Under the pieces are notes generated by a model that saw only the letters and a program-made list of their open reading frames with translations, made no database searches and had not been told where the DNA came from. A DNA stretch of 9,239 nt from positions 1 to 9,239 of the forward strand of contig DAIERH010000080.1 of the NCBI GenBank assembly GCA_027346925.1, given 5' to 3'. How positions within the stretch are numbered: position 1 is the first letter of the stretch; each line of letters opens with the position of its first letter. The position numbers were made by a program, and so were the translations under genes. Source of the DNA: Geobacter sp. GTDB lineage: Bacteria > Desulfobacterota > Desulfuromonadia > Geobacterales > Pseudopelobacteraceae. Shown here in pieces: positions 1 to 6,941 of this stretch.

Positions 1-276
1 AAGGTGCTGACCATTCCGGCAACGGCGGTGCTGTACGCCCCCTACAGCGACTCGGTCTTCGTCATCGAGGACGGCAAGGGAGGCAAACAACTGCGACAGC
101 AGTTCGTTCGCCTGGGCGAGAAACGCGGCGACTTCGTGGCAGTCACCAGCGGGCTGAAAGAGGGCGAAACCATCGCCAGCACGGGGGTCTTCAAGTTGCG
201 CAACGGCCAATCGGTCGCGATCAACAACAAGCTGGCCCCGGCCTTCCAGCAGTCACCAAAGCCGGAGAACAACTAA
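1..276 (+). CDS. RND efflux periplasmic adaptor (membrane fusion protein), C-terminal end only
   Basis: This is the last 91 codons of a gene that begins before the window; the frame is open from base 1 and stops at TAA 274-276. The product would be the periplasmic adaptor that links an inner-membrane RND pump to an outer-membrane channel. The visible part fits the end of the beta-barrel domain and the membrane-proximal domain of such adaptors: an IPATAVLY strand followed by SVFVIEDG, then VRLGEKRGDFVAVTSGLKEGE and a closing strand pattern with TGVFKLRNGQ. The tail QQSPKPENN is short and polar, as is common for these proteins. The RND permease starts only 4 bases after its stop, so the two are almost certainly co-transcribed and form one pump. 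The lipoyl and hairpin domains, and the lipid or membrane anchor, lie outside the window. The identification rests partly on this neighbour. MexH-type adaptors are the closest match from memory. Confidence 0.87.
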   Translation, partial: KVLTIPATAVLYAPYSDSVFVIEDGKGGKQLRQQFVRLGEKRGDFVAVTSGLKEGETIASTGVFKLRNGQSVAINNKLAPAFQQSPKPENN

Positions 277-280
277 TACG

Positions 281-3200
281 ATGAAAATCACCGATCTGTT
301 CATCCGCCGCCCCGTGCTCGCCCTGGTGGTCAACCTGATCATCATCATCGCCGGCCTGCAGGCCATTCGCACCCTCAACGTGCGCCAGTATCCGCGCAGC
401 GAAAACGCGGCGGTGACCGTCACCACGGTGTATGTGGGCGCCAGTGCCGAACTGGTGCGCGGCTTCATCACAACTCCCCTGGAACGCGTCATCGCCGCCG
501 CCGACGGCATCGATTACATGGAGTCCCAGAGCACGCTCGGCCTATCCACCATAAAGGTGCGTCTCAAGCTCAACTACGATGCAACAAAGGCATTGGCCGA
601 GATCAGCTCCAAGGTCGATCAGGTGCGCAACGACCTGCCTCCGGAGGCCGAGGTGCCGGTGATCAACATCGAGTCGGCCGACAGCCAGTTCGCCTCGGCC
701 TATCTGAGCTTCACTTCCGACATACTCAAACAGAACGAGATCACCGAATACCTGGTGCGCATCGTCCAGCCCCGCCTGTCGGCCATCGAAGGGGTGCAGC
801 GGGCCGACATCCTCGGTGCCCGTACCTTTGCCATGCGCATCTGGCTCAAACCGGATCGCATGGCGGCCCTCAACATCAGCCCGGCCCAGGTGCGCCAAGC
901 CCTGGCGGCCAACAACTCCCTGGCGGCCCTTGGCCGGAGCAAGGGGGCCTACATCCAGGTCAACCTGACCGCCAACACCAACCTGAATACGGTCGATGAA
1001 TTCAAGCAGCTGGCGGTGCGGGACCAGAACGGCACCATCGTGCGGCTGGCGGACATCGCCGACGTGGTGCTGGGGGCCGAGGACTACGACAGCGAGGTGC
1101 ACTTCTCCGGGCAGACCGCGGTCTTCATGGGTATCTGGCCACTGCCCAACGCAAACTCCCTGGACGTCATCAAGCGCGTGAGAACCGAGATGGCCGCCAT
1201 CCAGCGCGACCTGCCAAGCGGCATGCAGGCCCGCATCGCCTATGACGGCACCGATTACATCACCAACGCGATCCACGAGGTCTTGAAGACCCTGGGCGAT
1301 ACGCTCTTGATCGTGATCGTGGTCATCTTCCTCTTCCTGGGCTCTTTCCGCTCGGTCTTAATCCCGGTGGTGGCCATCCCGGTCTCGTTGATCGGCGCCG
1401 TGTTCCTGATGCAGGCTTTCGGGTTCACCGTCAACCTTCTGACCCTGCTGGCCATCGTGCTCTCGGTCGGTCTGGTGGTGGACGACGCCATCGTTGTGGT
1501 GGAGAACGTTGAACGCCACCTGGGAGAGGGAAAAACGCCCCTGGAGGCCGCCCTGGCCGGGGCCCGGGAACTGGTCGCCCCCATCATCGCCATGACCATC
1601 ACCCTGGCGGCAGTCTACCTCCCGATCGGCCTGCAAGGGGGACTGACGGGCTCCCTGTTCCGCGAGTTCGCCTTTACCCTAGCCGGCGCGGTCACCATCT
1701 CCGGTATCGTGGCCCTGACCCTGTCTCCGGTCATGTCGGCCACAATGCTCAAGCCGGGTATCGAGGAGCATGGCCTGGCCGGCCGCATCTCCCGCGACTT
1801 CAAACGATTGAGAAACGCCTACGGCCGCTGGCTCGACGCCACCCTTAAGGCCCGGCCGGCGGTCTACACGGTCTGGATCGTGGTTTCCCTGCTGACCATC
1901 CCCATGTTCACCATGTCGGCCAAGGAGTTGGCGCCGACCGAGGACCAGGGGGTTATCTTCGGCATCCTGGACGCCTCGGCCAACTCGACGCTTGACCAGA
2001 ACAGCCGTTTTGCCGCGGCCGTCAACCAGGCCTTCATGAGCGTTCCGGAGACCGACTTCACGTTCCAGATCACCTTCCCCAACTCCGGGTTCGGCGGCAT
2101 GGTCGTCAAACCCTGGGATCAGCGCAAACGCAACATCTTCCAGATCATGCCCGAGGTGCAGAAGAAACTCTCGGCCATCCCGGGTATCCAGGTCTTTCCG
2201 GTATTGCCGCCGGCCCTGCCCGGTGGAGGCCAGTTCCCGGTAGAATTCATCCTGGCATCCACGGCCGAAACCCCCCAGATCCTGGAGTTCGCCCGCCAGT
2301 TGCAGGTGAAGGCCATGAAGAGCGGCATGTTCGCCTTCCCGCCGATGATCGACGTCAAGATCGATCAGCCCCAATCCGAGTTTGTCCTTGACCGGGACAA
2401 GGTGGCCGACCTGGGACTCAATCTCCAACAGATGAGCGCCGATCTGGGAGGGATGGTGGGGGGCGACTATGTCAACCGCTTCGACATCTCCGGGCGGAGC
2501 TACAAGGTCATCCCCCAGATCCAGCGGGTCGATCGCCTCAATCCGGGCCAGCTGAAGGATATCTACGTCACCGGACCCAACAACAAACTGATCCCGCTCA
2601 GCACCATCGCCACCATGCGCGAATCGGTAGTGCCCCGCTCGCTCAACCGCTTCCAACAGTTGAACGCGGTCAAGATCAGCGGCGTGGCCATGCGGCCGCT
2701 GGATGAGGCCCTGCGTTTTCTGGAGGGCGAGGCCGGAAAGATCCTGCCAAAGGGGTATAAACTGGACTATACTGGTGAATCGCGCCAGCTGCGCACCGAG
2801 GGGAACAAGTTCCTCCCCGCCTTCGGCCTGGCCGTGATCCTGATTTTCCTGGTGCTGGCGGCCCAGTTCAACAGCTTCCGCGACCCCTTCGTGATCCTGG
2901 CGGGGTCGGTACCGCTGGCCATGTTCGGCGCCCTGATCTTCACCTTTCTGAAGATGCCCGATCCCAATACACCCTTCTGGACCAAGGGATGGACCACCAC
3001 GCTCAACATCTATTCACAGGTGGGCCTGGTAACCCTGGTCGGCTTGGTGTCCAAGAACGGCATCCTTATCGTCGAGTTCGCCAACCAGCTCCAGTTGCAG
3101 GGTCATCCCAAGCTGGAGGCCGTACGCGAGGCGGCCATGACCCGCCTCCGCCCGATCCTGATGACAAGTGCAGCCACCATTGCCGGCCACTTTCCGCTGA

Positions 3201-3379
3201 CCCTGGTCACCGGCGCCGGAGCAGCGGCCCGTAACTCCATCGGTCTGGTGCTGGTAGGGGGGATGTTCGTCGGCACACTCTTCACCCTGTTCGTCGTACC
3301 CTCCATCTACATGCTGGTGGCCAAGGACCATGGCAGGGACCGGGAGCGCGAGACGACCGTCGCAGGGGTGGAGGTTTGA
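281..3379 (+). CDS. Multidrug efflux RND permease, HAE-1 family, MexI-like
   Basis: A complete 1032-residue proton-driven inner-membrane pump, close to the usual 1030-1050 residues of AcrB, MexB and MexI. The N-terminus (LFIRRPVLALVV, then RQYP) reads like the MexI branch. Expected topology is a first membrane helix near residues 10-29, a large periplasmic porter loop to about 330, helices 2-6 from about 334 to 490, helix 7 near 526-544, a second large loop, and helices 8-12 from about 845 to 1012. The proton-relay residues are intact: Asp401-Asp402 in helix 4 (GLVVDDAIVVVENVERHL) and Lys925 in helix 10 (GLVSKNGILIVEFAN). The two halves show the expected internal duplication. The ATG at 281 follows the adaptor stop by 4 bases, with a GGAG at 263-266 lying rather far upstream; no better start is seen. 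Hydrophobic or amphipathic compounds are the family's usual substrates, but the actual substrate cannot be read from sequence. No outer-membrane factor follows directly. Confidence 0.97.
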   Translation: MKITDLFIRRPVLALVVNLIIIIAGLQAIRTLNVRQYPRSENAAVTVTTVYVGASAELVRGFITTPLERVIAAADGIDYMESQSTLGLSTIKVRLKLNYDATKALAEISSKVDQVRNDLPPEAEVPVINIESADSQFASAYLSFTSDILKQNEITEYLVRIVQPRLSAIEGVQRADILGARTFAMRIWLKPDRMAALNISPAQVRQALAANNSLAALGRSKGAYIQVNLTANTNLNTVDEFKQLAVRDQNGTIVRLADIADVVLGAEDYDSEVHFSGQTAVFMGIWPLPNANSLDVIKRVRTEMAAIQRDLPSGMQARIAYDGTDYITNAIHEVLKTLGDTLLIVIVVIFLFLGSFRSVLIPVVAIPVSLIGAVFLMQAFGFTVNLLTLLAIVLSVGLVVDDAIVVVENVERHLGEGKTPLEAALAGARELVAPIIAMTITLAAVYLPIGLQGGLTGSLFREFAFTLAGAVTISGIVALTLSPVMSATMLKPGIEEHGLAGRISRDFKRLRNAYGRWLDATLKARPAVYTVWIVVSLLTIPMFTMSAKELAPTEDQGVIFGILDASANSTLDQNSRFAAAVNQAFMSVPETDFTFQITFPNSGFGGMVVKPWDQRKRNIFQIMPEVQKKLSAIPGIQVFPVLPPALPGGGQFPVEFILASTAETPQILEFARQLQVKAMKSGMFAFPPMIDVKIDQPQSEFVLDRDKVADLGLNLQQMSADLGGMVGGDYVNRFDISGRSYKVIPQIQRVDRLNPGQLKDIYVTGPNNKLIPLSTIATMRESVVPRSLNRFQQLNAVKISGVAMRPLDEALRFLEGEAGKILPKGYKLDYTGESRQLRTEGNKFLPAFGLAVILIFLVLAAQFNSFRDPFVILAGSVPLAMFGALIFTFLKMPDPNTPFWTKGWTTTLNIYSQVGLVTLVGLVSKNGILIVEFANQLQLQGHPKLEAVREAAMTRLRPILMTSAATIAGHFPLTLVTGAGAAARNSIGLVLVGGMFVGTLFTLFVVPSIYMLVAKDHGRDRERETTVAGVEV

Positions 3380-3443
3380 TTATCCGGACAAGGGCGTTGC
3401 CTCAGAGATTTCATCCGCCGACGAGATGGGCAGGGGTGACGAA

Positions 3444-3551
3444 ATGATGACAGTTTGGAACGGTTCAGTCAGTGCGATTCTTTTCTTTACTTTTTCCAAT
3501 GTCGTACTGTATATATTACTTTTTATATATCCGGGGTTACGCAGTGTCTGA
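3444..3551 (+). CDS. Doubtful 35-residue hydrophobic leader ORF overlapping the mlaE start
   Basis: An ATG at 3444 sits 7 bases after a good ribosome-binding sequence (AGGGG at 3432-3436) and opens 35 codons ending at TGA 3549-3551, which overlaps the chosen mlaE GTG (3544) by 8 bases. The peptide would have a short polar start (MMTVWNGS) and one strongly hydrophobic stretch of about 20 residues (AILFFTFSNVVLYILLFIY), like a single membrane helix. The overlap would permit translational coupling to mlaE. Against it: the region is T-rich and may be a promoter, and T-rich codons encode Phe, Leu and Ile by default, so the apparent helix may be an accident. I know of no family for it. It is listed only as a candidate. 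Confidence 0.2.
   Translation: MMTVWNGSVSAILFFTFSNVVLYILLFIYPGLRSV
3486..3515 (+). promoter_or_regulatory. Candidate sigma-70 promoter for the mla operon
   Basis: TTTACT (3486-3491, 4 of 6 to the -35 consensus) and TATATT (3510-3515, 5 of 6 to the -10 consensus) are separated by 18 bases inside a clear AT-rich island in otherwise GC-rich DNA. Transcription would begin near 3522, giving a leader of about 20 bases that still contains the GGGG (3532-3535) in front of the mlaE GTG. The whole gap between the pump and mlaE (3380-3543) holds no convincing terminator, so read-through from the pump is also possible. AT-rich DNA gives -10-like matches easily, hence the modest confidence. Confidence 0.4.
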
Positions 3552-4314
3552 TTTCATCCGATCCATAGGCCATTACACCCTCTGTTTCCTGCGCGAACTG
3601 GGGCGGATGGGGGGGTTTCTCCTCTATTCCTGTTACATCATGGCCCGCCGTCCCGGCAGCCCCCTGCACATCCTCAAGCAGATCAAGTTCATCGGCGCCA
3701 AGTCCCTGTTCGTCATCTTTCTGACCGCCGCCTTTACCGGCATGGTGCTGGGCTTGCAGGGCTACTACACCCTGGCCAAGTTTGGTTCCGAGGGGATGCT
3801 GGGTACGGCCGTGGCCCTGGCCCTGATCCGCGAACTGGGGCCGGTCCTGTCGGCACTGATGGTGACCGGCCGCGCCGGCAGCGCCATCACGGCAGAGATC
3901 GGCATCATGCGCATCAGCGAGCAGATCGACGCCCTGGAAACCATGGCTCTGGACCCCTTCAAATATCTGGTCACCCCCAAGTTCATCGCCGCCATGATCG
4001 CCCTGCCGCTGTTGTGCGCTATCTTCGACGTAGTCGGGATCTACGGCGGCTGGCTGGTGGGGGTCAAGTTGCTGGGGGTCAACCCCGGCGCCTATTTTTA
4101 CGAAATGGAAAAGGCAGTGGTGTGGCGGGACATCTCCTCGGGCATTGCCAAGTCCTTCTCCTTCGGCGTTATCATCGCCTGGATCGGCTGCTACAAGGGA
4201 TATTTCGCCGGACACGGCGCCGAAGGGGTCTCCCGTGCCACCACGGAATCGGTGGTGATGACCTCGGTGCTGATTCTGGTATGGGACTATTTCCTGACTT
4301 CGGTGCTCCTGTAA
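3544..4314 (+). CDS. mlaE: MlaE-family ABC transporter permease (phospholipid transport)
   Basis: A 256-residue inner-membrane permease of the MlaE/YrbE family, the membrane core of the Mla phospholipid transporter. It carries the family's hallmark regions: FTGMVLGLQGY from residue 64, LIRELGPVLSALMVTGRAGSAITAEIG in the middle, and the coupling segment EQIDALETMALDP (Glu126 to Pro138) that contacts the ATPase. About five hydrophobic segments follow an amphipathic N-terminus. I chose the GTG at 3544 because it gives the usual family length and N-terminus (SDFIRSIGHYTLCFLRELGRMGGF aligns with the start of E. coli MlaE) and has GGGG at 3532-3535, 8 bases upstream. In-frame starts at 3472 and 3499 lack a ribosome-binding site and would add an odd hydrophobic stretch encoded by the AT-rich promoter region. 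The stop TAA overlaps the ATG of mlaF by one base, so the permease and ATPase are translationally coupled. Confidence 0.95.
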   Translation: MSDFIRSIGHYTLCFLRELGRMGGFLLYSCYIMARRPGSPLHILKQIKFIGAKSLFVIFLTAAFTGMVLGLQGYYTLAKFGSEGMLGTAVALALIRELGPVLSALMVTGRAGSAITAEIGIMRISEQIDALETMALDPFKYLVTPKFIAAMIALPLLCAIFDVVGIYGGWLVGVKLLGVNPGAYFYEMEKAVVWRDISSGIAKSFSFGVIIAWIGCYKGYFAGHGAEGVSRATTESVVMTSVLILVWDYFLTSVLL

Positions 4315-5060
4315 TGATCCGTCTGAAAAACGTATACAAAACCTTTGACTCCCAGAATGTGTTGAACGGCCTGAACCTGGAGATTCCGGCCGGGCAGATC
4401 ACTGCTGTCATCGGCCCCAGCGGCGAGGGGAAGAGCGTGCTGCTCAAGCATATGATCGGTTTGCTGAAACCGGACAGCGGTGAAATCGAGGTGGACGGGG
4501 AGAGCATCCTCAACCTCCGTCGTTCCCAGTTGAACCGCGTCCGCGAAAAGTTCGGCATGTTGTTCCAGAACGCGGCCCTGTTCGATTCCATGACCGTCTT
4601 CGAGAACGTGGCCTTCCCGCTTCGGGAAAAGACCAGCCTTTCGAGGGACGAGATCGCAGAGCGGGTACGTTCAGCCCTGGAGCACGTCGGGCTGAAGAAC
4701 GTGAACGGCAAATTTCCAGACGAGATCTCCGGCGGCATGAAGAAGCGGGTCGGCCTGGCGCGGGCGCTCCTGCTCAACCCCAAGATCATCCTGTTCGATG
4801 AGCCCACCACCGGTCTCGACCCGATCATCAGACGGGCCATCCATCAGCTCATCAAGGATACCCACGAGAAGTTCGGATTCACGGCCGTGATCGTCTCCCA
4901 CGAGATTCCCGAAATCTTCGATATCGCCCAGAATGTGGCCATGCTGTTCCAGGGGCGGATCCTGCAGATCGGAACGTCGGAGGAGATTCGCACCACCACC
5001 CATCCAGCAGTGAAACAGTTCATAAACGGGAGCCTGGACGGCCCGATACGACTCGTGTAA
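4314..5060 (+). CDS. mlaF: MlaF-family ABC transporter ATPase (phospholipid transport)
   Basis: A 248-residue cytoplasmic ATPase that powers the MlaE permease. All nucleotide-binding motifs are intact: Walker A GPSGEGKS (residues 34-41, Lys40), Q-loop Gln85 in MLFQNAALFD, signature ISGGM (138-142), Walker B ILFDEP with Asp162 and catalytic Glu163, D-loop GLDP, and the switch His196 in VSHE. The signature ISGGM rather than LSGGQ is typical of MCE-associated ATPases. The ATG at 4314-4316 shares its A with the mlaE stop (TAATG), and there is no strong ribosome-binding site, which points to coupling with mlaE. An open frame does extend 100 codons further upstream, but it is an out-of-frame shadow inside mlaE. 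The protein stops soon after QFINGSLDGPIRLV; E. coli MlaF is about 20 residues longer and uses that tail to clasp the partner subunit next to MlaB. Confidence 0.97.
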   Translation: MIRLKNVYKTFDSQNVLNGLNLEIPAGQITAVIGPSGEGKSVLLKHMIGLLKPDSGEIEVDGESILNLRRSQLNRVREKFGMLFQNAALFDSMTVFENVAFPLREKTSLSRDEIAERVRSALEHVGLKNVNGKFPDEISGGMKKRVGLARALLLNPKIILFDEPTTGLDPIIRRAIHQLIKDTHEKFGFTAVIVSHEIPEIFDIAQNVAMLFQGRILQIGTSEEIRTTTHPAVKQFINGSLDGPIRLV

Positions 5061-5067
5061 TTTTTTT

Positions 5068-5071
5068 GAGG
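5068..5071 (+). promoter_or_regulatory. Ribosome-binding site that fixes the mlaD start
   Basis: GAGG lies 9 bases before the ATG at 5081 and directly after a run of seven T. It supports 5081 over the in-frame TTG at 5066, which has no site, and over the ATG at 5087, which would leave 15 bases of spacing. Confidence 0.6.
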
Positions 5072-5080
5072 TATACTTTC

Positions 5081-5530
5081 ATGAATATGGCAAAATTGGA
5101 AATGACGGTCGGAATCTTCATGCTTATCGGCATCCTCTGCCTGGGATACATCTCCATCAAGCTCGGCAAGATGGAGTTGCTTGGCGGCGATTACTACACC
5201 GTGTCGGCCCTGTTCGACTCGGTATCCGGCCTGAAACCGGGGGCTCGCGTCGAGATCGCGGGGGTGGAAGTCGGCAAGGTGGATCGCATCGTGCTCGACC
5301 CCAAAAGCGGTGACCAGGCAGTGGTCAGCATGAAGATCAAAAGCGGCGTCAAGATCACCGACGACGTGATAGCCTCGGTACGCACCAGCGGCATCATCGG
5401 CGATAAATTCATCATGCTCAAACCGGGTGGTTCGGAGCGCTACCTCAAGAATAACGATACCATCAGGGAAACGGAATCTGCCATCGATATCGAAGATCTG
5501 ATCAGCAAGTTTATCCACGGAAAAGTGTAA
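5081..5530 (+). CDS. mlaD: MlaD-family MCE-domain protein (membrane-anchored lipid-transfer ring)
   Basis: A 149-residue protein with one N-terminal membrane helix (about residues 9-26, TVGIFMLIGILCLGYISI) and a single periplasmic MCE domain (about 37-118). The MCE core is clear: ALFDSVSGLKPGARVEIAGVEVGKV near 43-67, a basic/acidic strand region, and VRTSGIIGDKFIMLKPGG. Proteins of this family form hexameric rings on top of MlaE with a hydrophobic pore through which lipid passes. The C-terminal helix (IDIEDLISKFIHG) matches the pore-lining helix of E. coli MlaD (LEDLIGQFLYG), but the protein ends right there and lacks the roughly 30-residue low-complexity tail of the E. coli protein (183 residues). 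It sits 20 bases after mlaF and 15 before the TolC-family gene, so it is clearly in the operon. Confidence 0.94.
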   Translation: MNMAKLEMTVGIFMLIGILCLGYISIKLGKMELLGGDYYTVSALFDSVSGLKPGARVEIAGVEVGKVDRIVLDPKSGDQAVVSMKIKSGVKITDDVIASVRTSGIIGDKFIMLKPGGSERYLKNNDTIRETESAIDIEDLISKFIHGKV

Positions 5531-5545
5531 CTGCTGGAGCATTCC

Positions 5546-6928
5546 ATGAAGACATCGTTTTTCGCTATCGTGCTCGTTGCCACGGCATTAGTTGCGACGC
5601 TCTCCGTCAGCCAGGCGTCGGAAGAGCCCCCCCGCAACAACCTGACCCTGAGTCTGGACGACTGCATTCGTATCGCGCTGAAGTCGGCTCCGGAACTGGG
5701 CGAGGCCCAGGCAGATATCGAACTGACCGCCAGCAAGCTGGCTGAAGCCAAATCCTACCGCTTCCCGCAGTTGAACGTGACCACGCTGTTCGGCCCGGCC
5801 CCCCAGGCGCGCGCTCAGGATTTCCTTGCCACCGACCGGGACACCATCAGGCTGAACACGCTTACCTGGTTCACCAGCGCCGATGCCACGCTCATCCAGC
5901 CGCTGTACACCTTCGGCAAGATATCGGAGAACATGAAGGCCGCCACCCATGGGATCGAGGTGGACCGTTCACGCAAGGTGCAGCGGGCCAACGAGATTGC
6001 CCTCAAGGTGAAGGAATACTATTTCGGCCTGATGCTGGCTCGGGAATCGAAAGAATTGATCCTCGAGGTGCAGGACGATCTGGACAAGGCGCGTACCACG
6101 GCCAAGAAACTGCTCGACCAGGGATCGGCCAGTGTGGACGAGACCGACATCTACAAGTTGGACGCCTTCTCGGGCGAAGTGGCGAAATATCTGGAAGAGG
6201 CCCAAAAGGGAGAACGTCTGGCCCTGGCGGCCCTCAGGACACGCCTCGGCCTGCCCGGCGACGCCGTGATCGAGATCGGCGGCAGCGAACGGCTGACCCT
6301 GGGCGGCGGCGTGGTTCCCGAGTATGACACGTTTGTGGAAAAGGCGCGCGCCCGGCGGCCGGAGTTCAGGCAGATCGCCGAGGGGCTCAAGGCACGCTCC
6401 GCCCTGGTGGAGGCCGCCAGGGCCAACTACTATCCCGACATCTTCCTGGGCGGGCTGTTCTCCTGGGCCTATGCCGAGGACCGGGACCGCATCAACAACC
6501 CCTATATCACCGACCCTTTTAAACACGCCATCGGCGGGATTGCCCTGGGGGCGCGCTGGAAGCTGGACTTCGGCATCACGGGTGCCAAGGTCGCCGGTGA
6601 ACAGGCCCAGTACAACCGCCTGCTCAGTACCAAGGAGTTCGCCGATGCCAACATTCCCCTGGAAATCAGGAAGTACTACCTGGAGTTGCTGGAGGCCGAA
6701 CACAGCGCGGCCGACACCCTGAAGGCCTATACCAACGCAAAAAAATGGGCGGTTGCGGCACTGGCCAATTTTGACTTCGGTATAGGACCGGCCAAGGAGA
6801 TCTTCGACGCGCTCCAGGCGTATGCCCGCATGCGGGCCGCCTATTTCCAATCCCTTTACAACTACCGCATTGCCAGGGCCAATCTGGACTATGCCAGCGG
6901 CGAACAGCCGCTGGAGAGTGGAAAATAA
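5546..6928 (+). CDS. TolC-family outer-membrane efflux/channel protein within the mla operon
   Basis: A 460-residue exported protein with a typical signal peptide (Lys2, hydrophobic core 5-21, likely cleavage after Ala24 in SQA-SEE). The mature part fits the outer-membrane efflux (OEP) family, which forms trimeric channel-tunnels across the outer membrane and periplasm. The two-fold OEP repeat is visible: the first begins with LSLDDCIRIALKSAPELGEAQADIE and continues into long charged helices up to about residue 230; the second begins near 265 (EKARARRPEFRQIAEGLKARSALVEAARANYYPDIFLGG) and ends with LYNYRIARANLDYASGE, which is characteristic of TolC C-termini. A lone Cys near residue 41 lies in the mature helix and is not a lipobox. 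GGAG at 5534-5537 precedes the ATG by 8 bases. Its position between mlaD and mlaC suggests that it works with the lipid transporter. The nearby RND pump shows no outer-membrane factor of its own in this window, so this protein could also serve that pump. Confidence 0.93.
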   Translation: MKTSFFAIVLVATALVATLSVSQASEEPPRNNLTLSLDDCIRIALKSAPELGEAQADIELTASKLAEAKSYRFPQLNVTTLFGPAPQARAQDFLATDRDTIRLNTLTWFTSADATLIQPLYTFGKISENMKAATHGIEVDRSRKVQRANEIALKVKEYYFGLMLARESKELILEVQDDLDKARTTAKKLLDQGSASVDETDIYKLDAFSGEVAKYLEEAQKGERLALAALRTRLGLPGDAVIEIGGSERLTLGGGVVPEYDTFVEKARARRPEFRQIAEGLKARSALVEAARANYYPDIFLGGLFSWAYAEDRDRINNPYITDPFKHAIGGIALGARWKLDFGITGAKVAGEQAQYNRLLSTKEFADANIPLEIRKYYLELLEAEHSAADTLKAYTNAKKWAVAALANFDFGIGPAKEIFDALQAYARMRAAYFQSLYNYRIARANLDYASGEQPLESGK

Positions 6929-6941
6929 ATCAGGAGGAATC

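Noticed and set aside
542..2656. Long open frames on the minus strand opposite the RND gene (244 and 325 codons)
   Set aside because: They lie entirely antisense to a strongly conserved permease, have His-, Asp- and Gly-rich compositions typical of reverse-frame shadows in GC-rich genes, and match no family I recognise.
3380..3470. Possible terminator after the RND gene
   Set aside because: Only weak partial complementarity (ATTTC with GAAAT) is present and no T-tract follows, so I do not call one.
3472..3543. Longer MlaE start at GTG 3472 or ATG 3499
   Set aside because: Neither has a ribosome-binding site, the added residues come from the AT-rich promoter region, and the family length and N-terminus fit the GTG at 3544.
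4014..4313. A 100-codon upstream extension of the mlaF frame
   Set aside because: It is out of frame inside mlaE, is Arg- and Gly-rich without family similarity, and the MlaF fold starts exactly at the coupled ATG 4314.
5061..5077. Promoter-like TATACT (5072-5077) before mlaD
   Set aside because: There is no -35 box at suitable distance, and transcription would start downstream of or at the mlaD start codon. It is most likely only the spacer between the ribosome-binding site and the ATG.
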